Source: Flavobacteriales bacterium (GTDB taxonomy: Bacteria > Bacteroidota > Bacteroidia > Flavobacteriales > BACL11). Taken from it: a DNA stretch of 27,734 nucleotides. Below the pieces are notes generated by a model, which was not told where the DNA came from, searched no databases, and was given only the letters and a program-made list of their open reading frames with translations. The translations under genes and the position numbers were made by a program. This document shows positions 15,449 through 23,857 of this stretch, piece by piece (the stretch's first letter is position 1; each line of letters starts with the position of its first letter). The stretch lies in the NCBI GenBank assembly GCA_018664745.1, contig JABJNS010000028.1, forward strand, positions 1-27,734, given 5' to 3'.

Positions 15449-15925
15449 ATGATAAGAAGAAGAATTTTACGCTTTGTCCTCAATATTTTTCCACCCCTTT
15501 TTTTCAATCGTATTTTACTGAAAAAAGTATCGGAAGATTATAGCTATATGAAAGTAAAAATCAGAAGATCTATTTTGAATATTAATTTTCATAGAAGTAT
15601 TTTTGGAGGAACTATTTTTTCAGCATTTGACCCCTATTTTCCTACCATGTACTATAATATTTTTCATCAAAAAGATAGGAAACTTGAAATTTGGATGAAA
15701 AGTGCTAACATAAAATATAAACGACCTGCAACAACACATTTATTCTTAGAGTTCAGAATTAGTAAAGAAGAAATTCAGGAGGCTGAAAATGAGTTAAACA
15801 AAAAAGGTAAACACGAAAAATGGCATAAAGTAGAAGCTATTAATAAAAATGGAATAGTTTGTGCAGAAGCAGAAATGCTTGTTTACTTAAGAGACAATAA
15901 AATTAAAAGTAAAGTCGGGTTCTAA
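15449..15925 (+). CDS. DUF4442 hotdog-fold protein, possible acyl-CoA thioesterase
   Basis: A 158-residue protein resembling the DUF4442 branch of the hotdog superfamily, whose relatives include PaaI-type thioesterases. Visible are a basic, hydrophobic N-terminus (FPPLFFNRIL), a central helix segment GGTIFSAFDPYFPTMYYNI as in the hotdog helix region, and a late strand pair KWHKVEAINKNGIVCAEAEMLVYL. The substrate is unknown. Its stop codon overlaps the stop of the convergent ispF by 3 bases (15922-15925, CTAA), leaving no room for a terminator between them. Confidence 0.7.
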   Translation: MIRRRILRFVLNIFPPLFFNRILLKKVSEDYSYMKVKIRRSILNINFHRSIFGGTIFSAFDPYFPTMYYNIFHQKDRKLEIWMKSANIKYKRPATTHLFLEFRISKEEIQEAENELNKKGKHEKWHKVEAINKNGIVCAEAEMLVYLRDNKIKSKVGF

Positions 15926-16401
15926 GCCTTATTGATTAAAACAGTAGCATAAGCAGAAACTCCTTCCTCTCTACCTACAAAACTAAGTTTTTCAGTTGTA
16001 GTAGCTTTAATAGAAACTAAATCAGCATCTACTCCCATGCAAGAAGCAAGCGCCTTTTGCATCTCAGGAATATAAGGTCCTATCTTTGGAGTTTGCAAAC
16101 AAATAGTGGAATCAATATTGCCAATTTCATAGCCCTTTGCTCTAACTAAAACCATTACTTCTTTCAGTAAAATTTTACTATCAATTCCTTTAAACTCTGA
16201 AGCAGTATCAGGAAAATGTTTCCCAATATCACCTAAATTAGCAGCTCCTAAAAGTGCATCACAAATAGTATGCACAAGTACATCTGCATCAGAATGCCCA
16301 AGACCTCCTTTAGTATGAGGAACAATAATACCTCCTAACCAAAAGTCCAAACCTTCTTTTAGTTGATGTACATCAAAACCAAAACCTATTCTAAAATTCA
16401 T
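15922..16401 (-). CDS. ispF: 2-C-methyl-D-erythritol 2,4-cyclodiphosphate synthase
   Basis: Converts CDP-ME 2-phosphate to the cyclic diphosphate with loss of CMP, in the non-mevalonate isoprenoid pathway. Length 159 residues. Zinc ligands Asp10, His12 (GFDVH) and His44 (DADVLVH) are present, as are GHSDAD (35-40), GDIGKHFPD (57-65) and the C-terminal TTTEKLSFVGREEG block that binds CDP. It starts 3 bases after porV on the same strand, so it is probably co-transcribed with porV. Isoprenoid supply for undecaprenyl carriers is the expected cellular role; a direct link to secretion is not implied by the sequence. Confidence 0.97.
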   Translation of the reverse strand: MNFRIGFGFDVHQLKEGLDFWLGGIIVPHTKGGLGHSDADVLVHTICDALLGAANLGDIGKHFPDTASEFKGIDSKILLKEVMVLVRAKGYEIGNIDSTICLQTPKIGPYIPEMQKALASCMGVDADLVSIKATTTEKLSFVGREEGVSAYATVLINKA

Positions 16402-16404
16402 AGA

Positions 16405-17577
16405 TTAGTTCATTTCGTCCAATGCCCCAAAATCAAATACAAGAGTAAAACGCATAGTGTTAGCTAAAGGATTATTTCCATTAATTGCTCGGCTAGCATT
16501 TATCAAATAAGAAAAATCAAGTGCAAATACATTGTACTTTACTCCAGAACCAAAAGTGAAGAATTTTCTTCCCCCTTTAGTATCATGTTCAAAGAAGTAA
16601 CCTGCACGGATAGCAAACTGATTTGCATACCAATACTCTGTACCAATAGAATAATTAATTTCTCTCATTTCCTCTTTAAACCCACCAGGTGCATCTCCAA
16701 AAGACTGGAAAATACCTGAAACTACTGAAACATCAGGATCTTGACCTGCTACAATTTCACCATCCTCATATACTGGTGGAGTTGGCACTAATAATTTATT
16801 AATATCTAAAGCAATTGACATTTTATTATAATCATCAAACTCAGTTCCTAAAGCTGTACCTAGTCTTAAATTAATTGGAATAAAATCACGCACTGCTGTT
16901 TCTGTATAAGAAATTTTATTTCCAATATTAGAGATATTACCACCAATAGCCAAGTCAACATCTTTTCCACTTATTCTAATTGGCTGAGTATAATACCCTG
17001 CAATATCAGCAGCAATAGATTGCCCAGCAACTGTTGGAATACCTCCTGCCGCCTGACCTCCTGTTAGGTTAGAATAAATATATCTACCTGAAATTGCTAA
17101 TGAAAAATTATCAGAAAGTTTACGAGCATAAGAAGTTCCTAAAGCAAACTCACTTGGCTTATATTGTCCAATTGTTGTTCCTAATATATCCGTAAAAGTT
17201 ATATCTCCCAATGAAAAATAACGCAACTCTATACCTACCGTTTCATTATCATTCAGCTTTCGATAACCTGCTAAATAAGAGAGGTTAATATCTGGAACTA
17301 ATGCTCTAAGCCATGGAACATAGGACATAGCAAAACCCATATCATCATCAACAAAAGCCAATTTTGCAGGATTCCAATGCAATGAATTAGCATCAGGATT
17401 AGTAGCCACACCAACATCACCCATTGCCCCCGCTTTTGAATCAGGAGAAATTAGTAAAAATGGAACAGCAGTAGTAATGGTATTTAACCCACCAGTCAAA
17501 TCCTTATAATCTGGGTCTTGAGCAAAAGCATTAAACACTAATGATAAAGCACAAATTATTCCTATTATTTTCTTCAT
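16405..17577 (-). CDS. porV: T9SS outer-membrane shuttle protein PorV (LptO)
   Basis: A 390-residue outer-membrane beta-barrel of the FadL-like class that carries folded cargo from the SprA translocon to PorU. A signal peptide covers residues 1-19 (ends AFAQ). The N-terminal part carries the PorV signature FLLISPDSKAGAMGDVGVAT followed by NSLHWNPAKLAF. The rest shows alternating strands of a barrel, ending in a phenylalanine-rich strand (TLVFDFGALDEMN). It lies 53 bases downstream of porU on the same strand, matching the known porU-porV neighbourhood in Bacteroidota, and has its own -7 box in that gap. Confidence 0.95.
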   Translation of the reverse strand: MKKIIGIICALSLVFNAFAQDPDYKDLTGGLNTITTAVPFLLISPDSKAGAMGDVGVATNPDANSLHWNPAKLAFVDDDMGFAMSYVPWLRALVPDINLSYLAGYRKLNDNETVGIELRYFSLGDITFTDILGTTIGQYKPSEFALGTSYARKLSDNFSLAISGRYIYSNLTGGQAAGGIPTVAGQSIAADIAGYYTQPIRISGKDVDLAIGGNISNIGNKISYTETAVRDFIPINLRLGTALGTEFDDYNKMSIALDINKLLVPTPPVYEDGEIVAGQDPDVSVVSGIFQSFGDAPGGFKEEMREINYSIGTEYWYANQFAIRAGYFFEHDTKGGRKFFTFGSGVKYNVFALDFSYLINASRAINGNNPLANTMRFTLVFDFGALDEMN

Positions 17578-17594
17578 TTCTTAAATTTAGTTTG

Positions 17595-17602
17595 CAAATA
17601 TA
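17595..17602 (-). promoter_or_regulatory. -7 promoter box before porV
   Basis: TATATTTG on the - strand matches TAnnTTTG and lies 17 bases before the porV start, in the gap after porU. A matching -33 TTG is not obvious. It suggests porV-ispF can be transcribed apart from porU. Confidence 0.5.
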
Positions 17603-17630
17603 CTTCTTTTTTATGTGGACTTGAACGAAT

Positions 17631-20600
17631 CTATTGTTGTAATAGTATAATCCGTATGGATTTTGAAGTAAAATCTCCATCCGAACTACTAACACCTAAT
17701 TTAGCAATATACATTCCCGCACTTAATTGCCCTCCATATTCATCTTTTCCATTCCATGAGACAGGACCTATTCTATACCCATTATCATAATAACTTTCTT
17801 CTTGCCTTTTTACTAAAGCTCCTGTTATAGAATAGATTTCCAAAATGACATCCAAATCCTGATTGGCTTTATTGTGTTGGAAATAAATATCAGTAAAGTT
17901 AGAAAAAGGATTAGGATAAGTACTGTAATCAGAAATTGTAAACTCATTTTCATCAGCTACTACAAAAGTAATTGTTGCTTCTGTAGAATTATTAAATACA
18001 TCCCAAACTTTAAGTGTTAGAGTATGTTCTCCTTTTTCCAAATTATAAAAAGGAAATCTTATTGTCCCTTTAGTGTAATCATCTTTTTTTGCTTCATAAA
18101 AATCGTTTAACACATAAGGATTAGCTGTATTTCCATCCAATACAACTGTAATATCATGCCCAATACCATTACCAACTGTATTGATACCACTAAAATCAAA
18201 AATATCCGCTAATAAAACAGGGTTTTCATCCGTAATTCCGCCATCTAAAAAGTTTCGTGTATTTATAAATAATTCCAATTCAGCACCCTCATAATCATAT
18301 ACAATATCATCAGCTGTACCACCAATTACAAAGCCATCATCACTCCCGCCTGCATCAATAGGCTCATCATCATCAGAAACAGCATAGTAAGAAATTTTTC
18401 CCGCACCATAATTATAAGCAATATCCTTAGGCACAATAAATGAAAAAGAAAACTCTCCATCAGCAACTGTAGCCGCCCCTTTATATAATATGTTATTTTG
18501 ATCACGATAAGGCATAGGCGTACAAGATTCCTGACCTAATGTAGTACGAATGATTTCTTTATCGTAAACTGTAATATAAACTGTTCCATTAAAAGAATCT
18601 AAAATTCCTGTTCGGCTATTTCTTGCGCTTTCTAACGGTTTAATCAAGCCATAATCATCTATTACTCTCCCAAAAATAGTTACCTCACCTAAAGCTTTTA
18701 AGGTATCTACCATATTAGTTGTTTGTACCTTATATTTAGGATATGCCAAGCAGAGTGCAGGGTCACCTAAGAGTGTGAAATTTCTATTATTAGCAGAAGT
18801 TCCACTCAATACTTTAGTTTGCTTAAATACATCCCCTAACCTTGGAAATTCACCACCTACTTTTTTAAACAGAGTTTTGATAAACTTTGTATTTAAATTA
18901 TAATTAGGAGCTGAATATACTAATCTTGTTGTACTTAATAAAGCAATTGCCCCTCCATTAGGATTTAACAATACGTACTCCCCTGCTGAAGTTTCTGCAG
19001 GGTTATCAAAATAAGAAAACTTGCAAGTAGCCGTCATAAATAAAGGTAATTTATTTTCATTATCCCAAGCATTTATTTGATCCAACTCTAATATTCTTTC
19101 TGAAGTCCAACCTAAAGGACTTCCATGTCCTGTATAATTAATCAATAAAGCTCCTTTATCTACTTTATTATTTATTGCATGATTAGTAGCTTCACTTCTT
19201 GGTCCTCCAGGAGTCGATTCTTGAAAATAATTATCTAAATAAATCTTACTGATATTGATGTCCTTATAATTATCAGCCACAATATTTGCTAAACTATCTG
19301 CCTGCCACATATGTGTGTTTCCATCTTTGGAATCACCATCATCAGCAATAAATGCAATATCATTTCGCCAACTTCCAAATGACTCTTTTGCATAATAACG
19401 CTCCACCTTATCCACCAATATATTTGCCTGAGATAGAGTAGATACAGGGAATCTTCCCACACCAATATCCACTAAATCATTGTTAAAAAGCCCTTCATGA
19501 TCATCTAATAGTCCAAAATAATCATCTGTAACATAGGAAAGTGTTGGGTGAGTAGAATTTATAGATTGATAAGTAGGAATATAATTTGTATTTCCTGACA
19601 CTCTATCTTTAGGGTCATAAGAACCATCACCAAAAAGTAATACATACTTCAATTTTGAATTTGGTCTTTTGTATAAATACCTTAAAAAATCACGAATAGC
19701 ACTCACATCTTGAACTCCAGAAGAAAACTCATTGTAAACCTGATCTGGCGTTACAATAATAGAAGTTATATCATCTTTTGCTTGGTGAAAATTAGCTAAG
19801 CGTTCGGCAGGAACTAAAAACTTAGGATGAGAAACAATCACATACTCTACATCTAAAGCAGTATTATGTAAATTTTGATTAGCTACTACTCCCTTTAAAG
19901 TAGGCGTTAAGTAAGCACTACTATTAAAGGCAATATATTCATGCAATTCATTTAGCGAATCATTAAAAGAAAGCATACTCCCGTTAATTATAGTTGGCAT
20001 TTGAACTATTGATGTGGGATCAGTAACATCCCAAATACTTATTCCTGAAGTAGCATTTGAAAGTTCAAAAGTACCCACCTCATTCCCTAATGATGATGCG
20101 TCTCTAAATAACAAAGAATTTCCTGCCATTTTCAGACTTCTTCTAGCATTTACTGCAATATAGTTTAACCAAGCTTGCGCACCATCATCAGTTGAATTAT
20201 AATCAAGATTAATAGAAATAGTTGAAGAAGAACTATTAAATTCAGTTGTTTTTGATGCTGTTTTAGCATACTCTTGATAATAAGTTGAAGGCACTTCATT
20301 AACAGAAATTGTATTCAACAGATTAGAATTCGCTTTAATTGTAAATGAAGATGAAACAAATGAACGCGCCACAACAGCTGTTTTAACACTTACTGGGCTC
20401 AATTGCTCTAAATTAGGAAAATTAAAATTAAAGGATTGATTGTTTTGAATGTCAAATCGCTCACCAAACCACTCTTTTCCTGAATTTATTAAATTTTCAA
20501 GTTCGCTCTCATGAAAAGAAAAAGCATTGAATGAAGTTATTGTTTCTGTTGCATTTTGCAATGCTATTTTTGAGGCAATTCTCTTTCCTTCTGACTGATT

Positions 20601-21035
20601 ATCAATAGTTAAAAAATAATTTACCTCATCAGAAAACAAATGTGTTTCATGCTGAAATAACCCAGATTGAGTATTATAACTCCAACTATGAGGAGATTCA
20701 CCATAAAACAAAATATAATCACTACTTTCAAAAACACCATTATTGTTAGAATCATAAATTTTAATGGCATTTTCTACTAAATCATCATGTCTAAAATTGG
20801 AGTTTAATTTTGGCAACATCCCACCCCCATTTCCAAACAATTTAATGCTTGAAATTTGCAAATTATTAACCTCTACCCCCAAACCTTCTAAACTAGAGTA
20901 AGAAATCTTATAAACGCCTGATTTATCAGTAGAAATTTTAAACCAATTTCCTTCCGCTAATACCGAACTATATTGCGCAAATATATTTGCTACAAAAAGC
21001 ATAAGGATTAAAGTTAAAAAAAATATTTTTTTCAT
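17631..21035 (-). CDS. porU: T9SS C-terminal-signal peptidase PorU (C25 gingipain-like)
   Basis: PorU is the cell-surface sortase-like peptidase that removes the T9SS sorting domain from cargo and joins some cargo to anionic lipopolysaccharide. I start it at the ATG at 21035, giving 1134 residues with a clean signal peptide (MKKIFFLTLILMLF ... FAQ); an in-frame ATG at 21056 would place the -7 box inside the gene. The C25 peptidase domain (about 400-790) contains the catalytic His637 in NYTGHGSPLGW and Cys671 in TATCKFSYFD. An Ig-like region follows, and the last 90 residues form a T9SS-type C-terminal domain (YPNPFSNFTDI ... SAGMYIAKLGVSS), which in PorU is known to be retained. Confidence 0.95.
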   Translation of the reverse strand: MKKIFFLTLILMLFVANIFAQYSSVLAEGNWFKISTDKSGVYKISYSSLEGLGVEVNNLQISSIKLFGNGGGMLPKLNSNFRHDDLVENAIKIYDSNNNGVFESSDYILFYGESPHSWSYNTQSGLFQHETHLFSDEVNYFLTIDNQSEGKRIASKIALQNATETITSFNAFSFHESELENLINSGKEWFGERFDIQNNQSFNFNFPNLEQLSPVSVKTAVVARSFVSSSFTIKANSNLLNTISVNEVPSTYYQEYAKTASKTTEFNSSSSTISINLDYNSTDDGAQAWLNYIAVNARRSLKMAGNSLLFRDASSLGNEVGTFELSNATSGISIWDVTDPTSIVQMPTIINGSMLSFNDSLNELHEYIAFNSSAYLTPTLKGVVANQNLHNTALDVEYVIVSHPKFLVPAERLANFHQAKDDITSIIVTPDQVYNEFSSGVQDVSAIRDFLRYLYKRPNSKLKYVLLFGDGSYDPKDRVSGNTNYIPTYQSINSTHPTLSYVTDDYFGLLDDHEGLFNNDLVDIGVGRFPVSTLSQANILVDKVERYYAKESFGSWRNDIAFIADDGDSKDGNTHMWQADSLANIVADNYKDINISKIYLDNYFQESTPGGPRSEATNHAINNKVDKGALLINYTGHGSPLGWTSERILELDQINAWDNENKLPLFMTATCKFSYFDNPAETSAGEYVLLNPNGGAIALLSTTRLVYSAPNYNLNTKFIKTLFKKVGGEFPRLGDVFKQTKVLSGTSANNRNFTLLGDPALCLAYPKYKVQTTNMVDTLKALGEVTIFGRVIDDYGLIKPLESARNSRTGILDSFNGTVYITVYDKEIIRTTLGQESCTPMPYRDQNNILYKGAATVADGEFSFSFIVPKDIAYNYGAGKISYYAVSDDDEPIDAGGSDDGFVIGGTADDIVYDYEGAELELFINTRNFLDGGITDENPVLLADIFDFSGINTVGNGIGHDITVVLDGNTANPYVLNDFYEAKKDDYTKGTIRFPFYNLEKGEHTLTLKVWDVFNNSTEATITFVVADENEFTISDYSTYPNPFSNFTDIYFQHNKANQDLDVILEIYSITGALVKRQEESYYDNGYRIGPVSWNGKDEYGGQLSAGMYIAKLGVSSSDGDFTSKSIRIILLQQ

Positions 21036-21040
21036 CAGTG

Positions 21041-21048
21041 CAAACTTA
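21041..21048 (-). promoter_or_regulatory. -7 promoter box close to the porU start
   Basis: TAAGTTTG on the - strand matches TAnnTTTG and lies 5 bases before the ATG at 21035. A TTG on the same strand (21065-21067) is 16 bases upstream, just below the usual 17-23. It predicts a leaderless or nearly leaderless porU mRNA and supports the shorter start. Confidence 0.5.
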
Positions 21049-21140
21049 CGTATCATTTTAAAAACAAGGCTAAAACGTAAATAAAATATAATTATTATGC
21101 AATTTCTTTACTAGTAAAAGTAGATAATAAATAATTTGTT

Positions 21141-21148
21141 TATTTTTG
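21141..21148 (+). promoter_or_regulatory. -7 promoter box for the PorP/SprF-type gene
   Basis: TATTTTTG matches TAnnTTTG and ends 29 bases before the ATG at 21178, in the divergent region shared with porU. No -33 TTG is seen at the proper distance. It overlaps codons of a longer reading frame starting at TTG 21136, arguing against that start. Confidence 0.5.
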
Positions 21149-21177
21149 TGAAATTGAAATTAAGAAAAAACCTATTT

Positions 21178-22167
21178 ATGTTGAATAAATTTTCCAAGAT
21201 TTTTATTGCAGTAGCTGCATGTATCTTCATCAGTAATGATGCTAACGCACAAGACCCTGCATTTAGTCAGTTTTATGCCAATCCTTTATATTTAAATCCT
21301 GCTTTTGCTGGAGCAACCCCTAAAGGATGTCCAAGAGCAAATTTAAATTACAGAGACCAATGGCCTGGAATAGGAAGAACTTATGTAACTACTTCTGCAT
21401 CATGGGATCAACATATTAACGCAATTGGTGGAGGATTAGGGGTAATGGTAGCGCAAGACAGAAGTGGAGCAGGGCATCTAAACACTACCCATGCCTCACT
21501 ACTTTATTCATATCATTTAGAAGTGAATAGAAAATTTTCTGTGAAAGCTGGTTTTGAAGCTTCTTATAGGATGTTAAATTTAGATTGGACTGATTTAACT
21601 TTTGGTGACATGATTGACCCTCAGAGAGGATTTGTTTACAACACACAAGAAGATATAGCAAATAATGCAACAACAAAAAGTTTCCCTGACTTTTCTGCAG
21701 GATTTATAGGATACTCTGAAAACTTATTTTTTGGTTTTGCTGCTCATCACCTAACAACTCCAAACCAAGGATTTATTAGTGAAAGTGAATTACCAACTAA
21801 ACTTACAGCACATATTGGAGGAACTATTCCATTAAATAAATACAGTAATAATGTAACTACTATTTCTCCAAATTTCTTATATCAAAAGCAACAAGATTTT
21901 CAGCAATTCAATTATGGAGTATACGTAAATAGAGGCCCTATTGTCGGTGGTTTATGGGCACGTCACAGTTTAAAAAATATAGACTCATTCATCCTTATGA
22001 TTGGTCTTATTCAAGACTCTTTCAAATTTGGATATAGTTACGATATAACTTTAAGTAATCTTAAAAATAGTAATACACTTGGAGCGCATGAATTATCATT
22101 TACTTTATTCATGCCATGCAGATCAAGAAGTAAATCGTTCAATACAATAAGTTGTCCTCAATTTTAG
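21178..22167 (+). CDS. PorP/SprF-family T9SS outer-membrane protein
   Basis: A 329-residue outer-membrane barrel of the PorP/SprF family. A signal peptide covers about residues 1-24 (ends NANAQ). The family hallmark follows at once: DPAFSQFYANPLYLNPAFAG, then NYRDQWPG. Later strands include NAIGGGLGVMVAQDRSG and a terminal barrel segment FKFGYSYDITLSNL ... GAHELSF, also typical. PorP (Porphyromonas) belongs to the T9SS core, while SprF (Flavobacterium) is needed for surface delivery of SprB; many genomes have several paralogues paired with particular surface proteins. The location, between divergently read porU and gldJ, ties it to the core locus; no large SprB-like adhesin is in the window. 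The start at 21178 is chosen over a TTG 42 bases upstream. Confidence 0.93.
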   Translation: MLNKFSKIFIAVAACIFISNDANAQDPAFSQFYANPLYLNPAFAGATPKGCPRANLNYRDQWPGIGRTYVTTSASWDQHINAIGGGLGVMVAQDRSGAGHLNTTHASLLYSYHLEVNRKFSVKAGFEASYRMLNLDWTDLTFGDMIDPQRGFVYNTQEDIANNATTKSFPDFSAGFIGYSENLFFGFAAHHLTTPNQGFISESELPTKLTAHIGGTIPLNKYSNNVTTISPNFLYQKQQDFQQFNYGVYVNRGPIVGGLWARHSLKNIDSFILMIGLIQDSFKFGYSYDITLSNLKNSNTLGAHELSFTLFMPCRSRSKSFNTISCPQF

Positions 22168-22203
22168 TTAATAGTTAATAATCATATTTATAAATCAATA
22201 ATA

Positions 22204-23799
22204 ATGAAATCAAATAAATTAATAATCGTTTTAAGTAGTGTATTAATACTTGCATCATGTGCTAGGGAGAAATCTTCATCTACAGGATGGGAATATAATA
22301 ATTCAAAAAATGGTGGATTTGAAACTAACAATAAGTTTCAAGAACAAATTACAGGACCAGGACTGATGTTTGTAGAAGGAGGTTCATTTACAATGGGAAG
22401 AGTTGAACAAGATGTTATGTATGAATGGAACAATGTACCAAGAAGAGTAACTGTATCTTCTTTCTACATGGATGAAACTGAAGTTAGAAATGTAGATTAT
22501 TTAGAATATTTACATTGGATTAGAAGAGTTTATGCTCAATCTTACCCTGAAGTATATAAAAAAGCATTACCCGACACTTTAGTTTGGAGAGACAGGTTAG
22601 GTTATAATGAGCCTTTTGTAACTCAATACTTAAGACATCCTGCCTACCAAAATTACCCAGTAGTAGGTGTAAGTTGGGCACAAGCTAATGATTACTGTAT
22701 ATGGAGAACCGATAGAGTTAATGAAAGAATTCTTATAAATGAGGGTATTTTAAAAGAAGATCCTGAACAAGTTGATGATAACACTTTTAATACTGAAGCA
22801 TATTTGGCAGGTCAATATGAAGGAATTATAGGAAGAAACCCTAAAAATCTAGACCCTTCAACTGGAGAAAAGACTAGACAGGTTAGAATGGAAGACGGAT
22901 TATTATTACCAAAATATCGTCTTGCAACTGAAGCTGAATGGGAATTTGCAGCATTAGGATATGTTGGAAATACTCAAGAGGAAAACACAAATGAAAGAAA
23001 GTTATATCCTTGGAATGGCTCTTCTCTAAGAAATGGAGACCCTAAAAACCAAGGAGAAATTATGGCAAATTTTAAAAGAGGAAGAGGAGATAACATGGGG
23101 GTTGCAGGGAACTTAAATGATAATGCTGATATTACTGCTCCTGTGCGTTCTTACTGGCCAAATGATTATGGCTTATATAATATGGCAGGAAATGTATCAG
23201 AATGGGTAATGGATGTTTATCGTCCTGAAATAGAACAAACAACAATTTCAGATCACAGGAACTTTAGAGGAAATGTATACACAACTCAAAAAACAGATGA
23301 AGATGGATTTATTGCTGAAAAAGATAGTTTAGGAAGAATCACCATGGTACCTGTAGATGCACAAGGGAATGTATATAGAAGAAATTACAAGAAATCTGAT
23401 AATATTAATTACCTTGATGGGGATATTGAATCTCAAATGGGAATTGATTGGAATAACTTTTTAGATGAAACAACTACCTCTGATACAGCAAGAGTTAAAA
23501 TTGATAAATGGAATCAAAAAGCTGATCAATATAAAGATAAAGCTAAAACAGGAAATTCTAGCGAAATGTATGCTTATGGAGAATCTTCTTTAATAACAGA
23601 TAGAACAAGAGTTTTCAAAGGAGGTTCTTGGAAAGATAGAGCATACTGGCTAAACCCTGGAACAAGAAGATTTTTAGACCAAGATCAGTCAACAGACGCA
23701 ATTGGATTCAGATGTGCAATGGATAGAGTTGGAGCTCCTGTTAGTAATCAAAAAGAAAATGCAAGAAGAGGTTCTGATTACAGTAAAAAAAGAAACTAA
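22204..23799 (+). CDS. gldJ: Gliding-motility/T9SS lipoprotein GldJ
   Basis: A 531-residue lipoprotein with a formylglycine-generating-enzyme (SUMF1)-like fold. The lipobox is LASC with Cys19. The mature start, with TGWEYNNSKNGGFE and GPGLMFVEGGSFTMG, is characteristic of GldJ. The FGE-like core continues with FYMDETEVRN, NYPVVGVSWAQANDYC (residues 149-164), RLATEAEWEFAA, YGLYNMAGNVSEWVMDVYRP and, near the end, RVFKGGSWKDRAYWLNPGTRRF ending in IGFRCAM. GldJ forms part of the ring or track structure in the periplasm and stabilises GldK; loss abolishes secretion and gliding in Flavobacterium. Whether this organism glides cannot be judged from the window. A strong hairpin follows the gene. Confidence 0.95.
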   Translation: MKSNKLIIVLSSVLILASCAREKSSSTGWEYNNSKNGGFETNNKFQEQITGPGLMFVEGGSFTMGRVEQDVMYEWNNVPRRVTVSSFYMDETEVRNVDYLEYLHWIRRVYAQSYPEVYKKALPDTLVWRDRLGYNEPFVTQYLRHPAYQNYPVVGVSWAQANDYCIWRTDRVNERILINEGILKEDPEQVDDNTFNTEAYLAGQYEGIIGRNPKNLDPSTGEKTRQVRMEDGLLLPKYRLATEAEWEFAALGYVGNTQEENTNERKLYPWNGSSLRNGDPKNQGEIMANFKRGRGDNMGVAGNLNDNADITAPVRSYWPNDYGLYNMAGNVSEWVMDVYRPEIEQTTISDHRNFRGNVYTTQKTDEDGFIAEKDSLGRITMVPVDAQGNVYRRNYKKSDNINYLDGDIESQMGIDWNNFLDETTTSDTARVKIDKWNQKADQYKDKAKTGNSSEMYAYGESSLITDRTRVFKGGSWKDRAYWLNPGTRRFLDQDQSTDAIGFRCAMDRVGAPVSNQKENARRGSDYSKKRN

Positions 23800-23817
23800 T
23801 AGTTAACTACATATATT

Positions 23818-23851
23818 ATAAAACCCCACTAATAATGGGGTTTTATTTTTT
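23818..23851 (+). terminator. Hairpin with T-run between gldJ and murF
   Basis: An 11-bp stem ATAAAACCCCA... / TGGGGTTTTAT (23818-23828 and 23836-23846) with a 7-base loop and TTTTT after it (23847-23851). It has the form of an intrinsic terminator. It ends 6 bases before the murF start codon, with no promoter box between; see findings. Confidence 0.85.
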
Positions 23852-23857
23852 AATAAC

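Noticed and set aside
21136..21177. In-frame TTG start adding 14 residues to the PorP/SprF-type protein
   Set aside because: The added residues are basic and not a signal peptide start, and the -7 box TATTTTTG lies within them; ATG 21178 begins a good signal peptide.
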